DNA from: JAPOXR01 sp965116115
GTDB lineage: Bacteria > Pseudomonadota > Alphaproteobacteria > Rhodobacterales > Rhodobacteraceae
Direction: 5' to 3'
Assembly (NCBI GenBank): GCA_965116115.1
Contig: OZ220486.1
Location: forward strand, 4,030,001-4,094,000
Length of the DNA stretch: 64,000 nucleotides
The notes below the pieces were generated by a model. It saw only the letters and a program-made list of their open reading frames with translations. It had not been told where the DNA came from and made no database searches. A program made the translations under genes and the position numbers. Shown in pieces: positions 26,583 to 34,948 of the stretch; position 1 is the first letter of the stretch, and the number at the start of each line of letters is the position of its first letter.

Positions 26583-26672
26583 TGGCGGAGACGGTGGGAT
26601 TCGAACCCACGAGACAGTTTCCCGCCTACTCCCTTAGCAGGGGAGCGCCTTCGACCACTCGGCCACGTCTCC
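26583..26672 (-). tRNA. tRNA-Ser(GCU)
   Basis: Reading the minus strand: acceptor GGAGACG pairs with CGTCTCC, discriminator G and an encoded CCA at the 3' end (26583). The anticodon stem CTCCC/GGGAG holds the loop CTGCTAA, anticodon GCT. A long variable arm (class II) and T-arm GTGGG-TTCGAAT-CCCAC follow. Total 90 nt with CCA. Its 3' end faces the RepC and integrase genes, so it is the probable attachment site of the left-hand element. Confidence 0.96.
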
Positions 26673-26828
26673 GCCGGCCATAGTATCTTGAACAGAAGGG
26701 TTTCGGCAAGCGGAGTTGTCGTCCGTTCAGTTGATTTTCGGAACCCGCGAGCGCACGGTCAAAGGCTGATGCCGTCCGGTTCATCCTGAAGAATGAGTCA
26801 AACCGAAATTCAACTTCGTGGAACGACA

Positions 26829-26857
26829 TTGACATAGTCCGCAGGTGCGGATACAGT
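26829..26857 (+). promoter_or_regulatory. Sigma-70-type promoter
   Basis: A perfect -35 TTGACA at 26829-26834, a 17-bp spacer and the -10 TACAGT at 26852-26857. Transcription would start near 26864 and meet a strong terminator at 26911-26934. Confidence 0.6.
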
Positions 26858-26863
26858 TGATAC

Positions 26864-26934
26864 ATGGCCCGTTAAGGGTTGTTAGAAAATTCTGCATGTC
26901 TTACAAATCAGGGCGGCGTAAGCCGCCCTTTTCT
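26864..26934 (+). ncRNA. Candidate small RNA of about 70 nt
   Basis: Lies between a good promoter (26829-26857) and an intrinsic terminator (26911-26934), with no reading frame worth translating. The 5' part includes GCCCGTTAAGGGTTGTTAG; the 3' part is the terminator hairpin. It is outside the tRNA-linked element, on the conserved side. No known RNA family is recognised, so this is inferred from signals only. Confidence 0.4.
26911..26934 (+). terminator. Rho-independent terminator
   Basis: Stem GGGCGGC (26911-26917) and GCCGCCC (26922-26928) with a GTAA loop (GNRA type), followed by TTTTCT. There is no + strand protein gene upstream for nearly 1.8 kb, so it probably ends a small RNA. Confidence 0.75.
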
Positions 26935-27260
26935 CCGCGATTTCCCGCGGATGGCGTACGACGGCGATAATCGGCTCGAAGCCTTGCGCTGAAAAACATA
27001 CGAAGTCAACTCTTAAGTCTTCCGCCGGTAGCTGCGCAATCCGACGGCCGGACAAGACCGATGCCTTCACGAAACAAAACCTGAGAGATCTCCGCAATCG
27101 GCCGTTCCTGCCGAACAGACGCCGGACCGAGCGCTCCGGAAGCGGCGTCTGAATCGTCGCACATGATATGCCTGTGATGGCACTTGGAATTTCATGCTGG
27201 CCGGGTATGAAGATATACTGACAGATGAATCCGCCGCAAAATTCATTCAAGGAAATCAGA

Positions 27261-28466
27261 ATGCAAGCACCCGCCCCGAATGCGGCTCCAGCCGGATTTT
27301 TCTGGGATGATCCGCTCTTGATCGCAGAGCAGATGCGGGAGGACGAGCTTATGGTTCAATCGGCGACGCGCGAGTTCGCCGACGCTGAACTGCGCCCGAG
27401 GATCCGAAACGACTTTTTGAACGAAGACTCCGATCCGGAAATATTCCGGAAAATGGGCGCAACGGGCTTGTTCGGAATCACGCTGCCGGAAACGTTCGGA
27501 GGATCGGATTCAGGCTATGTCAGTTACGGCCTCGCGGCGCGGGAGATCGAAAGAGTCGATTCAGGCTACCGTTCGATGATGAGCGTACAGTCATCGCTTG
27601 TGATCTATCCGATCTTCGCGTTCGGCAATGACGCTCAGAGAAAAAAATATCTGCCCCGCTTGGCCCGCGGCGAATGGATAGGCTGTTTCGGACTGACCGA
27701 ACCGGACGCCGGTTCTGACGCAGGCAGCTTGAAGACACGCGCTGAGCGGACGCCGTCGGGATTCAGAATCAGCGGCGAGAAAACGTGGATTTCGAATTCG
27801 CCGATAGCTGATATTTTCGTGGTCTGGGCTAAATCCGACGCCCATGGCGGAGCGGTGCGCGGGTTTATCCTTGAAAAAGGCATGAAAGGCCTCCTGGCTC
27901 CCAGGATCGAAGGAAAACTGTCGCTGCGGGCCTCCGTCACAGGCGGAATCGTCATGGACGGCGTCGAAGTCGGAGAAGACGCGCTGCTTCCGGACGTCTC
28001 CGGCCTCAGAGGCCCGTTCAGTTGCCTGAACCGCGCCCGCTACGGCATCTCCTGGGGGGTGATGGGCGCGGCGGAAGAGTGCTGGATGTCAGCCCGCGCC
28101 TACGGTCTTGACCGCAGACAGTTCGGGCGGCCGCTGGCGGCCGCGCAATTGTTCCAGAAAAAGCTCGCGGACATGCAGACCGAAATCACTCTGGGCCTGC
28201 AGGCCGCTCTGCGCATCGGCCGGCTCATGGATGAAGGGAAAATGGCGCCCGAAATGATTTCGCTGGCGAAACGGAACAATTGCGGCAAGGCCCTTGATAT
28301 CGCGAGGACAGCCCGTGATATGCATGGAGGAAACGGGATCCAGATTGATTACATTGTGATGCGCCACGCGCTGAACTTGGAAACGGTGAACACCTACGAG
28401 GGCACGCATGATGTCCATGCGCTGATTCTCGGACGGGCGCAAACCGGAATTCACGCGTTTTTCTGA
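27261..28466 (+). CDS. gcdH: Glutaryl-CoA dehydrogenase
   Basis: FAD-dependent acyl-CoA dehydrogenase that oxidises and decarboxylates glutaryl-CoA to crotonyl-CoA in lysine and tryptophan degradation. Diagnostic features: GCFGLTEPDAGSDAGSLKT (flavin-contact loop), GEKTWISNSP, the DRRQFGRPL stretch, and the C-terminal YEGTHDVHALILGRAQTG, which carries the catalytic Glu as in GcdH rather than other family members. ATG 27261 has AAGGA seven bases upstream and is preferred over 27225. 401 aa, full length. It precedes the pyrimidine genes but has its own function; the gap of about 350 bp suggests separate transcription. Confidence 0.9.
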   Translation: MQAPAPNAAPAGFFWDDPLLIAEQMREDELMVQSATREFADAELRPRIRNDFLNEDSDPEIFRKMGATGLFGITLPETFGGSDSGYVSYGLAAREIERVDSGYRSMMSVQSSLVIYPIFAFGNDAQRKKYLPRLARGEWIGCFGLTEPDAGSDAGSLKTRAERTPSGFRISGEKTWISNSPIADIFVVWAKSDAHGGAVRGFILEKGMKGLLAPRIEGKLSLRASVTGGIVMDGVEVGEDALLPDVSGLRGPFSCLNRARYGISWGVMGAAEECWMSARAYGLDRRQFGRPLAAAQLFQKKLADMQTEITLGLQAALRIGRLMDEGKMAPEMISLAKRNNCGKALDIARTARDMHGGNGIQIDYIVMRHALNLETVNTYEGTHDVHALILGRAQTGIHAFF

Positions 28467-28815
28467 CGCCGGCCGGTTGACTTCCACACGTTGGGAAACA
28501 GACATCCGCCCTCCCCCGAAGCCCCGTTAAATGCTGTGATTCGGCGGCAACATCCCGCCGGAACGGCCGTGCGCAATGCACAGGCGGCCGCTCGGCTGCT
28601 TTTCATTGTCCGTGAATCGGAGCCGCCGGGAAATTCCTGGCGGAAAACTCTGTCGCTAGCGGCTTTCGAGCGTCCGCACACGGAGGATCCGGTCTCCGTG
28701 CCGATGCGCCGGCCATGGATATGAACCGGCAGCACCATGAAATTTTACCATTTGATAAAATCTCTGAATTTCGGCATAAGGACGCTGGATTGCAGTTTTG
28801 GACCGGGAGGCCGCC
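28467..28815. other. Intergenic gap before preT
   Basis: About 350 bases. Both strands carry only short unconvincing frames. The AT-rich end (28737-28790) contains a RutR-like palindrome and is the likely preTA promoter. Confidence 0.5.
28744..28759. promoter_or_regulatory. RutR-like operator upstream of preT
   Basis: TTTACCATTTGATAAA matches 11 of the 14 fixed positions of the E. coli RutR box TTGACCA-NN-TGGTCAA. It sits about 60-70 bp before the preT start in an AT-rich promoter-like stretch. The stronger copy lies next to rutR at 37431. Confidence 0.5.
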
Positions 28816-30150
28816 TTGCTTAACAGCGTAATGACACCGGGAGTCGCATCCGACCGATTGCCGGACGGACAGTATGAAGAAAACTTCTCCGATCTTCACC
28901 CGCCCCTGACTCCGCACGAAGCGCTTGTCGCGGCGGACCGCTGCTACTTTTGCCACGATGCCCCCTGCATCACCGCCTGCCCAACTGGAATCGACATCCC
29001 CATGTTCATTCGGCAAATCGCTTCGGACATGCCGAAGGCCGCGGCCCGCACGATCTTCGACAGCAACATACTCGGAGGAATCTGCGCCCGGGTCTGCCCG
29101 ACCGAAACCCTTTGCGAAGAAGCCTGCGTCCGGGAGGCCGCCGAAGGACAACCGGTCGAAATCGGCCGTCTGCAACGGTATGCCACAGATGAACTGATGC
29201 GCGGCCCGGCCCACCCCTACGCACGCGCCGCTGACACCGGAAAATCAATCGCCGTAGTGGGCGCCGGCCCGGCGGGCCTCGCCTGCGCCCACCGCCTCGC
29301 GATGAAAGGCAATTCAGTCACGATCTACGAATGCCTTCCGAAAGGCGGCGGATTGAATGAATATGGAATCGCAGCTTACAAGACGGTGGATTCTTTTGCC
29401 GCCCGGGAAGTGGAATGGATACTGGGAATCGGCGGCGTCCGACTCGAGACCGGTTCAAAGCCGATCGACGGGAGCCGCCTGAATGAACTGCGGCGGACGT
29501 TCGATGCGGTGTTCATCGCCGTAGGCCTTGCCGGCGTGAACGCGCTGTCTGTCGCCGGCAACGATCTCGCGAATGTCGCCGATGCGGTCAACTTCATCGC
29601 CGGGATCAGACAGGCGGATGATCTGAGATCGGTTCCCGTCGGCCGCAAAGTGGTCGTCATCGGCGGCGGCATGACCGCTGTGGACGCCGCGGTGCAGTGC
29701 CGGCTGCTCGGCGCGGAATCGGTGACGCTGGCATACAGGCGGTCGCGGGATGAAATGGGGGCCTCGAAGTTCGAACAGGATCTGGCGGCATCAAAGGGCG
29801 TGAACATCATCGCCAATGTCCGTCCTCTCAGGGTGATCGGCGCGGACGCCGCGCGGGAAATCGAGTTCGAATACACCGAGCCCGGATCCGACGGCCTCGC
29901 CGGGACCGGTGAAACCTTCCGCATCCGGGCCGACTTGGTGCTTCGCGCCATCGGGCAGAGACTCGATCAAGCGCTGGACGGTCTTGAAATCGCTGACGGC
30001 AAAATCCGGGTGGACCGAAACGGACGCACCGGCCTTGACGGAGTCTGGGCGGGAGGAGACTGCGCGGAAGGCGGCCAGGATCTGACTGTGGTCGCCGTGG
30101 CCGAAGGGCGTGATGCCGCGGAGAACATTCATAAGACTCTGAATTCGTGA
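28816..30150 (+). CDS. preT: NAD-dependent dihydropyrimidine dehydrogenase, PreT subunit
   Basis: Flavoprotein subunit of the PreTA enzyme that reduces uracil and thymine to their dihydro forms (or the reverse). The N-terminal Fe-S region is clear: CYFCHDAPCITACPTG and CARVCPTETLCEEACVR. FAD and NAD(P) sites follow: VVGAGPAGLACAHRLA, then VIGGGMTAVDAAVQCR, and WAGGDCAEGGQDLT at the end. GGGAGG lies five bases before the TTG at 28816; ATG 28831 and TTG 28798 are alternatives. It is followed after 44 bp by preA. A RutR-like box upstream suggests pyrimidine control. Confidence 0.9.
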   Translation: MLNSVMTPGVASDRLPDGQYEENFSDLHPPLTPHEALVAADRCYFCHDAPCITACPTGIDIPMFIRQIASDMPKAAARTIFDSNILGGICARVCPTETLCEEACVREAAEGQPVEIGRLQRYATDELMRGPAHPYARAADTGKSIAVVGAGPAGLACAHRLAMKGNSVTIYECLPKGGGLNEYGIAAYKTVDSFAAREVEWILGIGGVRLETGSKPIDGSRLNELRRTFDAVFIAVGLAGVNALSVAGNDLANVADAVNFIAGIRQADDLRSVPVGRKVVVIGGGMTAVDAAVQCRLLGAESVTLAYRRSRDEMGASKFEQDLAASKGVNIIANVRPLRVIGADAAREIEFEYTEPGSDGLAGTGETFRIRADLVLRAIGQRLDQALDGLEIADGKIRVDRNGRTGLDGVWAGGDCAEGGQDLTVVAVAEGRDAAENIHKTLNS

Positions 30151-30194
30151 CAACGCCCGGTCTGGATTGAACGGTTTTATTCGGGAGATAAGTA

Positions 30195-31496
30195 ATGGCA
30201 TCTCTGCGGTCTGACTTTCTCGGCATTCGCACGCCGAACCCCTTCTGGCTCGCCTCGGCTCCGCCGACCGACAAGGAATACAATGTGCGCCGCGCGTTTG
30301 AGGCCGGATGGGGAGGAGCGGTTTGGAAAACGCTCGGACTAGATCCCCATGTCGTGAATGTCAACGGCCCCCGCTACGGCGCGGTGTGGGGACCGGACCG
30401 CCGTCTTCTCGGCCTCAGCAATATTGAATTGATCACGGACCGGCCGTTGGACGTCAATCTGGCCGAGATCAAAGCCGTCAAACGGGACTACCCGGACCGC
30501 GCCGTCGTCGTCAGTCTGATGGTTCCATGCGAGGAGGCTCCGTGGAAGGAAATCCTGCCGAAGGTCGAGGAGACCGGCGCGGACGGGGTTGAACTCAACT
30601 TCGGCTGCCCGCACGGAATGAACGAAAGGGGCATGGGATCAGCGGTCGGACAGGTTCCCGAATATATTGAAATGGTCACCCGGTGGGTCAAATCGAACAC
30701 CCGCCTGCCGGTGATCGTGAAACTGACGCCCAACATCACTGACATCCGCTATCCGGCGCGGGCCGCCAAGGCGGGAGGAGCGGACGCGGTTTCGCTGATC
30801 AACACCATATCTTCGATTACCAGCGTCGATCTTGACACTTTCTCGCCGGAGCCGTCGATTGACGGAAAAGGGACCCACGGAGGCTATTGCGGCCCTGCCG
30901 TCAAGCCGGTGGCGCTGAATATGGTGGCGGAGATCGCCCGCGACGAACAGACGGCCGGGCTGCCGATTTCGGGAATCGGCGGCATAACCGCTTGGCGCGA
31001 CGCAGCTGAATTCATTTCGCTCGGGGCCGGCAACGTACAGGTCTGCACGGCGGCCATGACCTACGGATTCCGCATCATCGAGGAACTGACATCCGGCCTC
31101 GCGGAGTGGATGGACGCCAAAGAATATAAGACATTCAGCGAATTTCAGGGCCGCGCGGTCCCGAATGTCACTGATTGGCAGTATCTTAACCTGAACTTCG
31201 TTACCAAAGCGGAGATCAACCAGGAACTGTGCATCAAATGCGGACGGTGCTACGCCGTCTGTGAAGACACTTCGCATCAAGCTATCAAGATAAAGGCCGG
31301 CCGGGTGTTTGAAGTGATTGATGAGGAATGCGTGGCCTGCAATTTATGCGTGAATGTCTGTCCCGTAGCGGGCTGCATCACCATGCGGAAACTCGCGCCG
31401 GGCGAAACGGATACGAGAACCGGAGAACTGGTCGGCGCCGGCAGCCGGAACTGGACACAGCACCCGCACAACGCCGCCGCTTGTCCCGCTGAATAA
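30195..31496 (+). CDS. preA: NAD-dependent dihydropyrimidine dehydrogenase, PreA subunit
   Basis: FMN/Fe-S subunit holding the pyrimidine site. The active-site loop NFGCPHGMNERGMGSAVGQ includes the catalytic Cys of the DPD family. LPVIVKLTPNITD and ISGIGGITAW mark the TIM barrel. Two C-terminal 4Fe-4S clusters are present: CIKCGRCYAVCEDTSHQA and CVACNLCVNVCPVAGC. 433 aa, complete. GGGAGATAAGTA precedes the ATG. It forms an operon with preT. Downstream the locus is interrupted by 5 kb of repeats before rutR and the later pathway genes. Confidence 0.92.
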   Translation: MASLRSDFLGIRTPNPFWLASAPPTDKEYNVRRAFEAGWGGAVWKTLGLDPHVVNVNGPRYGAVWGPDRRLLGLSNIELITDRPLDVNLAEIKAVKRDYPDRAVVVSLMVPCEEAPWKEILPKVEETGADGVELNFGCPHGMNERGMGSAVGQVPEYIEMVTRWVKSNTRLPVIVKLTPNITDIRYPARAAKAGGADAVSLINTISSITSVDLDTFSPEPSIDGKGTHGGYCGPAVKPVALNMVAEIARDEQTAGLPISGIGGITAWRDAAEFISLGAGNVQVCTAAMTYGFRIIEELTSGLAEWMDAKEYKTFSEFQGRAVPNVTDWQYLNLNFVTKAEINQELCIKCGRCYAVCEDTSHQAIKIKAGRVFEVIDEECVACNLCVNVCPVAGCITMRKLAPGETDTRTGELVGAGSRNWTQHPHNAAACPAE

Positions 31497-31529
31497 ACGG
31501 TGCGGGAAAGTCCCGGTGATCGCGCCGGT

Positions 31530-31760
31530 CAGGGGGCGAAAGCGTCCACCGGCGAATTGTCTCAGTACAGGCAGCGATGTCGTCACGGTATGCAGACAGC
31601 TTCTTCCAAGCTTCGGAATCCGCATAATGCATAGCTGGCGGGCGGCCCGGATTGAAAGGATCAGAAGCCGTGCGTCAGCCGGCGAGACACTGCTGTCCTG
31701 TAGCCGGGATTCAAGGATTCCACCGCCCGGTGACTGCCGGCGCTCAAGAGTTGGCTGCCG
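31530..31760 (-). pseudogene. rutR-family pseudogene (second copy)
   Basis: On the minus strand HYADSEAWKKLSAYRDDIAACTETIRRWTLSPP lines up with the C-terminus of the intact RutR at 36701-37345 (HYADFEAQ...DDIAFDDAAAHLETMYRRTLDPP). Just upstream the match continues in another frame (VSPADARLLILSIRAARQ versus IAPINARHLIFSIWATTQ), so there is a frameshift near 31628 and a small deletion. Similarity fades beyond about 31760. This is a dead regulator of the same family, directly after preA. Confidence 0.6.
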
Positions 31761-32440
31761 GTTTTTTGCAGAGGCCGGAACCAGAAGCTCTTTGTCGGCT
31801 TGCCGCAGATCTTGTCGCTTTCGTGACCGCGAACGCATGCGTCCGATGTCGGAGATGCGGATCTGAGGCAGGATCAGGAATCTCGGACTGTTAACCGCCG
31901 CAGCGAATTTCTTCTTACCATTTCCGATGTCCATCCGACGAATTCGCCGCGAGAATCCGGCTTCCAGACGGCCGTCGAGAAGCCGGGTATGGCCAGCGGT
32001 CCCGCCGAACAACCGCTGCGGCCGTGAACGATACAGCGCATCTGGGCACCGATCCGAGGTATGGCAGTGCGCGACGAACTCTTTCCAAAGGCTGCCCTCG
32101 CGGGTTTCGCGCACGCCGGTGCGCATTGCCGGCGGCGAGTCTCGTCAAGGGCGTTCGGCACGGGGAAGAGCGGGTCCGCAGCCGTTTCCGAAGACAATCG
32201 GACTGGGCGGGCTACGCCGCCCCTCCGGCGACGGCAGCGTGATCACGCTGTCGCAGCGCACGGCAAGCAAGAGCGATTGCAGGTCAGATCGCATCACAGG
32301 CGTTCGGCGGCGCGTTTGCAGGTCTTAACCTTAATTTCGGTAAGGGCGGACTCCTCGGCGCTGTTCGGCGCATGGAACTGTCCGCGCTTTGTGCAGCCGC
32401 AAACATCCGGCGGTGGGTTGATTTCTTCTGGGGGGGGCTC
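31761..32440. other. Degenerate DNA, no gene recognised
   Basis: Nearly 700 bases with overlapping short frames on both strands and no family motif. Part may be the eroded N-terminal half of the rutR pseudogene. A poly-G run (GGGGGGG) occurs near 32430. Confidence 0.4.
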
Positions 32441-32735
32441 CCGCTCAACACCGTCTGTATCACCGCATGAACAGTCCAAATGCGGTTGCTCTGCGCTCGA
32501 ATCGGTTGTCTCTGCCTTACGAAACCGTTGAGCGTGACCTGTAGACGGTTTCAAGCCGGATCGACTGCCGCAGAGCAGGGGATACAGGTTGGCCAATGTT
32601 TTCAATGCCGTCTACATCGACACGCTGACGGGAAAAAGAGTCGACCGGGATACCAGGCGCTGACGCGGAAGCTTTGCGGTTGGTTCCGGAAAATCCGGGC
32701 CGTTTGCCCGCGGAAATCGGCCGGCGCTTCGGCGG
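32440..32735 (+). repeat. Dispersed ~300-bp repeat, copy A
   Basis: From CAACACCGTCTG through ATCGACACGCTGACGGG to CGGCGCTTCGGCGG it matches 34380-34675 along its whole length with scattered substitutions. One frame conserved in both copies reads VFNA(V/A)YIDTLTG(K/N)RVDRD, perhaps a remnant of a gene. In this copy it is followed by two tandem copies of a 33-bp unit (GGTGCCAAGCGGAAACCG...) and a fragment of the coiled-coil gene (GGTTCGGCACGCTGGAAGAA). Confidence 0.7.
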
Positions 32736-32922
32736 TGCCAAGCGGAAACCGCCGGGCGGTTCGGCGGTGCCAAGCGGAAACCGCCGGGCGGTTCGGCACG
32801 CTGGAAGAAAAGCTTGACCGTAACCGGTCAGCATCCGTTCATCGCCTCAAACAGCGGCGCCGGCGCAGGTTTTCCCGATCACCGCTGATCCCCGGATACG
32901 CGCGGCGGTTCGCTGGCCCAGG

Positions 32923-33360
32923 TCAGGCAGGCCAGCGCGCGATGATGCCGAGCAGAATGACACCCAGACCGATGGCGGCGACGATCCAACGGGTGTTGTC
33001 CCTCTCGCGTCTCGCCTGCTCCGCATCCCGTTCTCCGATTTTCGCCAAAAGCTCCGAGATCGCCGCTTTCTGCTCCGAGATGGCTGCCGAGATCGCCGCT
33101 TCCTGCTTCGTTCCCCTTTCCGCCGCTTTGTGCTCCATACGCTCGACAGCCGCTTTGAAGGTTTCGACATGCGTGTTCATCCGCTCCTCCAGCGCCGCTC
33201 CCTGAATCTCAAGGGCGGACATCCGTTGCCTCAACTCTTGTGATCCCGAGTCCATGTACGGATACATAGCCCGGCCTCGGCGGGGCAGGCCGTCGTCGAA
33301 CGCATCAGTGAGACCGGGATCCTCGTCGGCGGCAAGGCCCGGCAGTTTCGCGTCATCCAC
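32923..33360 (-). CDS. Coiled-coil protein with C-terminal membrane anchor
   Basis: The product ends with a single hydrophobic helix WIVAAIGLGVILLGIIARW and before it has a long helical, charged segment (ALEERMNTHVETFKAAVERMEHKAAERG and repeated EISEQKAAISELLAK). ATG 33267 (MYPYMDSGSQELRQ) may be the true start; the longer N-terminus looks fused. The architecture (coiled coil, then tail anchor) equals that of the duplicated proteins at 34949 and 35632, without clear sequence identity. Similar small proteins occur in phage lysis regions (XhlA-like), but that relation is only structural. Confidence 0.45.
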   Translation of the reverse strand: MDDAKLPGLAADEDPGLTDAFDDGLPRRGRAMYPYMDSGSQELRQRMSALEIQGAALEERMNTHVETFKAAVERMEHKAAERGTKQEAAISAAISEQKAAISELLAKIGERDAEQARRERDNTRWIVAAIGLGVILLGIIARWPA

Positions 33361-33584
33361 ACGGAGCTTTTGAGCGGCTTCCGCCGCGGCGATGCGCGGT
33401 TTTCAGCGGTCATGCTGAAATATCGAGGGTTTGAACCGTGCGCGCTGCGCCGCTCATGTCCTGCGCGGACTTGACGGCCTGACGGAGTTTCACGGGGAGG
33501 CATGGCCGGCAGAGATGAAGACGCCGCTCTGAAGGGCCGTGCGCGATGTCAATGAGGCGGCCGGGAGAGACCTGAGGATGCTGC

Positions 33585-33690
33585 TGCGCGGGCATCCTGA
33601 ACAGGCGGACCTTCCATGGATGAAATGCGAAAAACTGTGCAAATTAAGGTCTGGATTTTTCCCGAAACGCCCCTGAAGCGTAACATGGAT
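33585..33690 (+). mobile_element. IS110-type 3'-end fragment
   Basis: CCTGAACAGGCGGACCTTCC through CCCGAAACGCCCCTGAAGCG matches, in reverse complement, the segment 63540-63645 that lies just downstream of the IS110 transposase at the right edge. No transposase coding remains. Confidence 0.55.
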
Positions 33691-33699
33691 GCTGATCAG

Positions 33700-33873
33700 T
33701 TGCGCTTGACCGCATTATTGCAGACATGGCCGGACTGAAAGCCGGAATTTACGGGGTGAAGGCAGAGATCGGCGCGATGAAAGGCGATATTCAAGTGGCT
33801 GAAGCGGCTTGTCGGCGTCATTGTCATTCTGTTGGCGGTGCCGCTTCTGCAAGGTGTGATTCAGATTAAATGA
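33700..33873 (+). pseudogene. Broken copy of the coiled-coil/membrane-anchor gene
   Basis: Matches the C-terminal half of the gene at 34949-35275 (CTTGACCGCATTATTGCAGA ... GTGATTCAGATT). It lacks the first 50 codons and has one extra T near 33793 (GATATTCAAGTGG instead of GATATCAAGTGG), shifting the frame just before the membrane helix. It is flanked on both sides by IS110-end fragments. Confidence 0.65.
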
Positions 33874-33892
33874 CCGCTCCGGCGATGTCGGC

Positions 33893-34110
33893 GGTGAAAA
33901 TGCAGGAGGCCGGCGCAGCATCCGCGGGCCGCCGAATCGGCTGATCAAAAGCCCCGCTTGGGGTTCCGGACACGGACGGGTCGCGTTTCTCCCAGCTGCG
34001 CAGCCGCGTGTTCGCTGAGACTGCTGGTTTGCGCATGACGGCGATAAGGGCGGCCTTATAACGTTTCTCCGCTCGGTGAAAAGCTCCGACGGGTCGCGAC
34101 CCGCTTTGAC
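33893..34110 (-). mobile_element. Decayed IS110-type 3' end
   Basis: Similar to 63630-63830, including GGAGGCCGGCGC, GCGTGTTCGCT and the GCGCATGACGGCGA stretch that encodes the conserved VMRK of IS110 transposase C-termini on the minus strand. Several indels make it non-coding. Confidence 0.6.
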
Positions 34111-34380
34111 AAGCGGGCGCGCAACTTCGCCGCCGCTGTCATCCTCACCGTCGTCCGCGACCTGCTGCGGAATGCTGTAAGGGGAATGATTGAATCCGCA
34201 GCCTAAGGAACGAAGAATCATCAACTGTGATGTTGTGATTTCCCGTTCAGATTGGAAATCAGTGCGAATCTGGTCAAGACAGGAAAACTTTCCTTTCTTG
34301 GAAGCCGTGAATCATTCCTTAAATTCAATTGGTTATGGGTTTTCTGACAGGCGCTGCACAATCCCCATTTCTTCAGGGCT
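34111..34380. other. AT-richer spacer
   Basis: About 270 bases with noticeably lower GC than surroundings. A frame from 34190 begins MNPQPKERRIINCDVV but has no recognisable family and runs into the repeat. Probably imported or decayed DNA. Confidence 0.35.
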
Positions 34381-34675
34381 CCTGCTCAACACCGTCTGCG
34401 CCGCCGCATGGACAGTCCGGATGCGGCTGCTCTGCTCTCGAATCGGTTGTCTCTGCCTTGTGAAACCGTTAAGCGTGATTTGTCGACGGTTTCAAACTGA
34501 GTCGGCTGCCGCAAAGCAAGGGAGACAGGTTGGCCAGTGTTTTCAATGCCGCCTACATCGACACGCTGACGGGAAATAGAGTTGACCGGGATATGCAAGA
34601 GCCGGCGCGGAAGTTCCGCGATTGGTCTCGGAAAATCCGGGCCGTTCATCCGCGGAAATCGGCTGGCGCTTCGGC
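34380..34675 (+). repeat. Dispersed ~300-bp repeat, copy B
   Basis: Second copy of the repeat at 32440-32735 (CAACACCGTCTG ... ATCGACACGCTGACGGG ... GGCGCTTCGGCGG). The conserved frame reads LSRLPQSKGDRLASVFNAAYIDTLTGNRVDRD here and stays open longer than in copy A. No family was recognised. Confidence 0.7.
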
Positions 34676-34677
34676 GG

Positions 34678-34935
34678 CGTCAGATGGCGCAGACATTGCG
34701 CGGGCTTGAAAAGCACGGGCTGATTGAGGACCGGGGCTCCAGCCGGGCGAAGGCTTGGTTGCTGACGGACACGTGCCGGGACGCGCTGCGCCGGCACGAA
34801 GACCGTGTTCGGTCGCCGGCAGCGCATTGCCTTGATACCGCCGCCCGCATCCGGACGGTTGCCAGAACCGGTGCCGGACTTTCGTCCGTTGCCGTGCACT
34901 TGGCGGTGAGGGTCGAAGCGACTCAGGACCATTGA
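34678..34935 (+). pseudogene. Winged-helix-like gene fragment
   Basis: In the frame from 34678 the stretch QMAQTLRGLEKHGLIEDRGS followed by KAWLLTDTCRDALRRHE resembles the recognition helix and wing of MarR/PadR-type regulators (L-x-x-LEK-x-GLI, then LT-x-x-x-x-x-AL). No start is evident and the remainder overlaps the tandem duplication. Probably a leftover of a regulator joined to the repeat. Confidence 0.3.
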
Positions 34936-34948
34936 ACAAGGAAAATCC

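Noticed and set aside
27000..27250. Minus-strand frame upstream of gcdH (122 codons) as a gene
   Set aside because: No domain, no ribosome site, and it overlaps the likely gcdH promoter and the terminator hairpin.
31344..32126. 260-codon minus-strand frame after preA as a gene
   Set aside because: It partly covers the rutR pseudogene in one of its frames and overlaps preA; only the rutR-like piece is meaningful.
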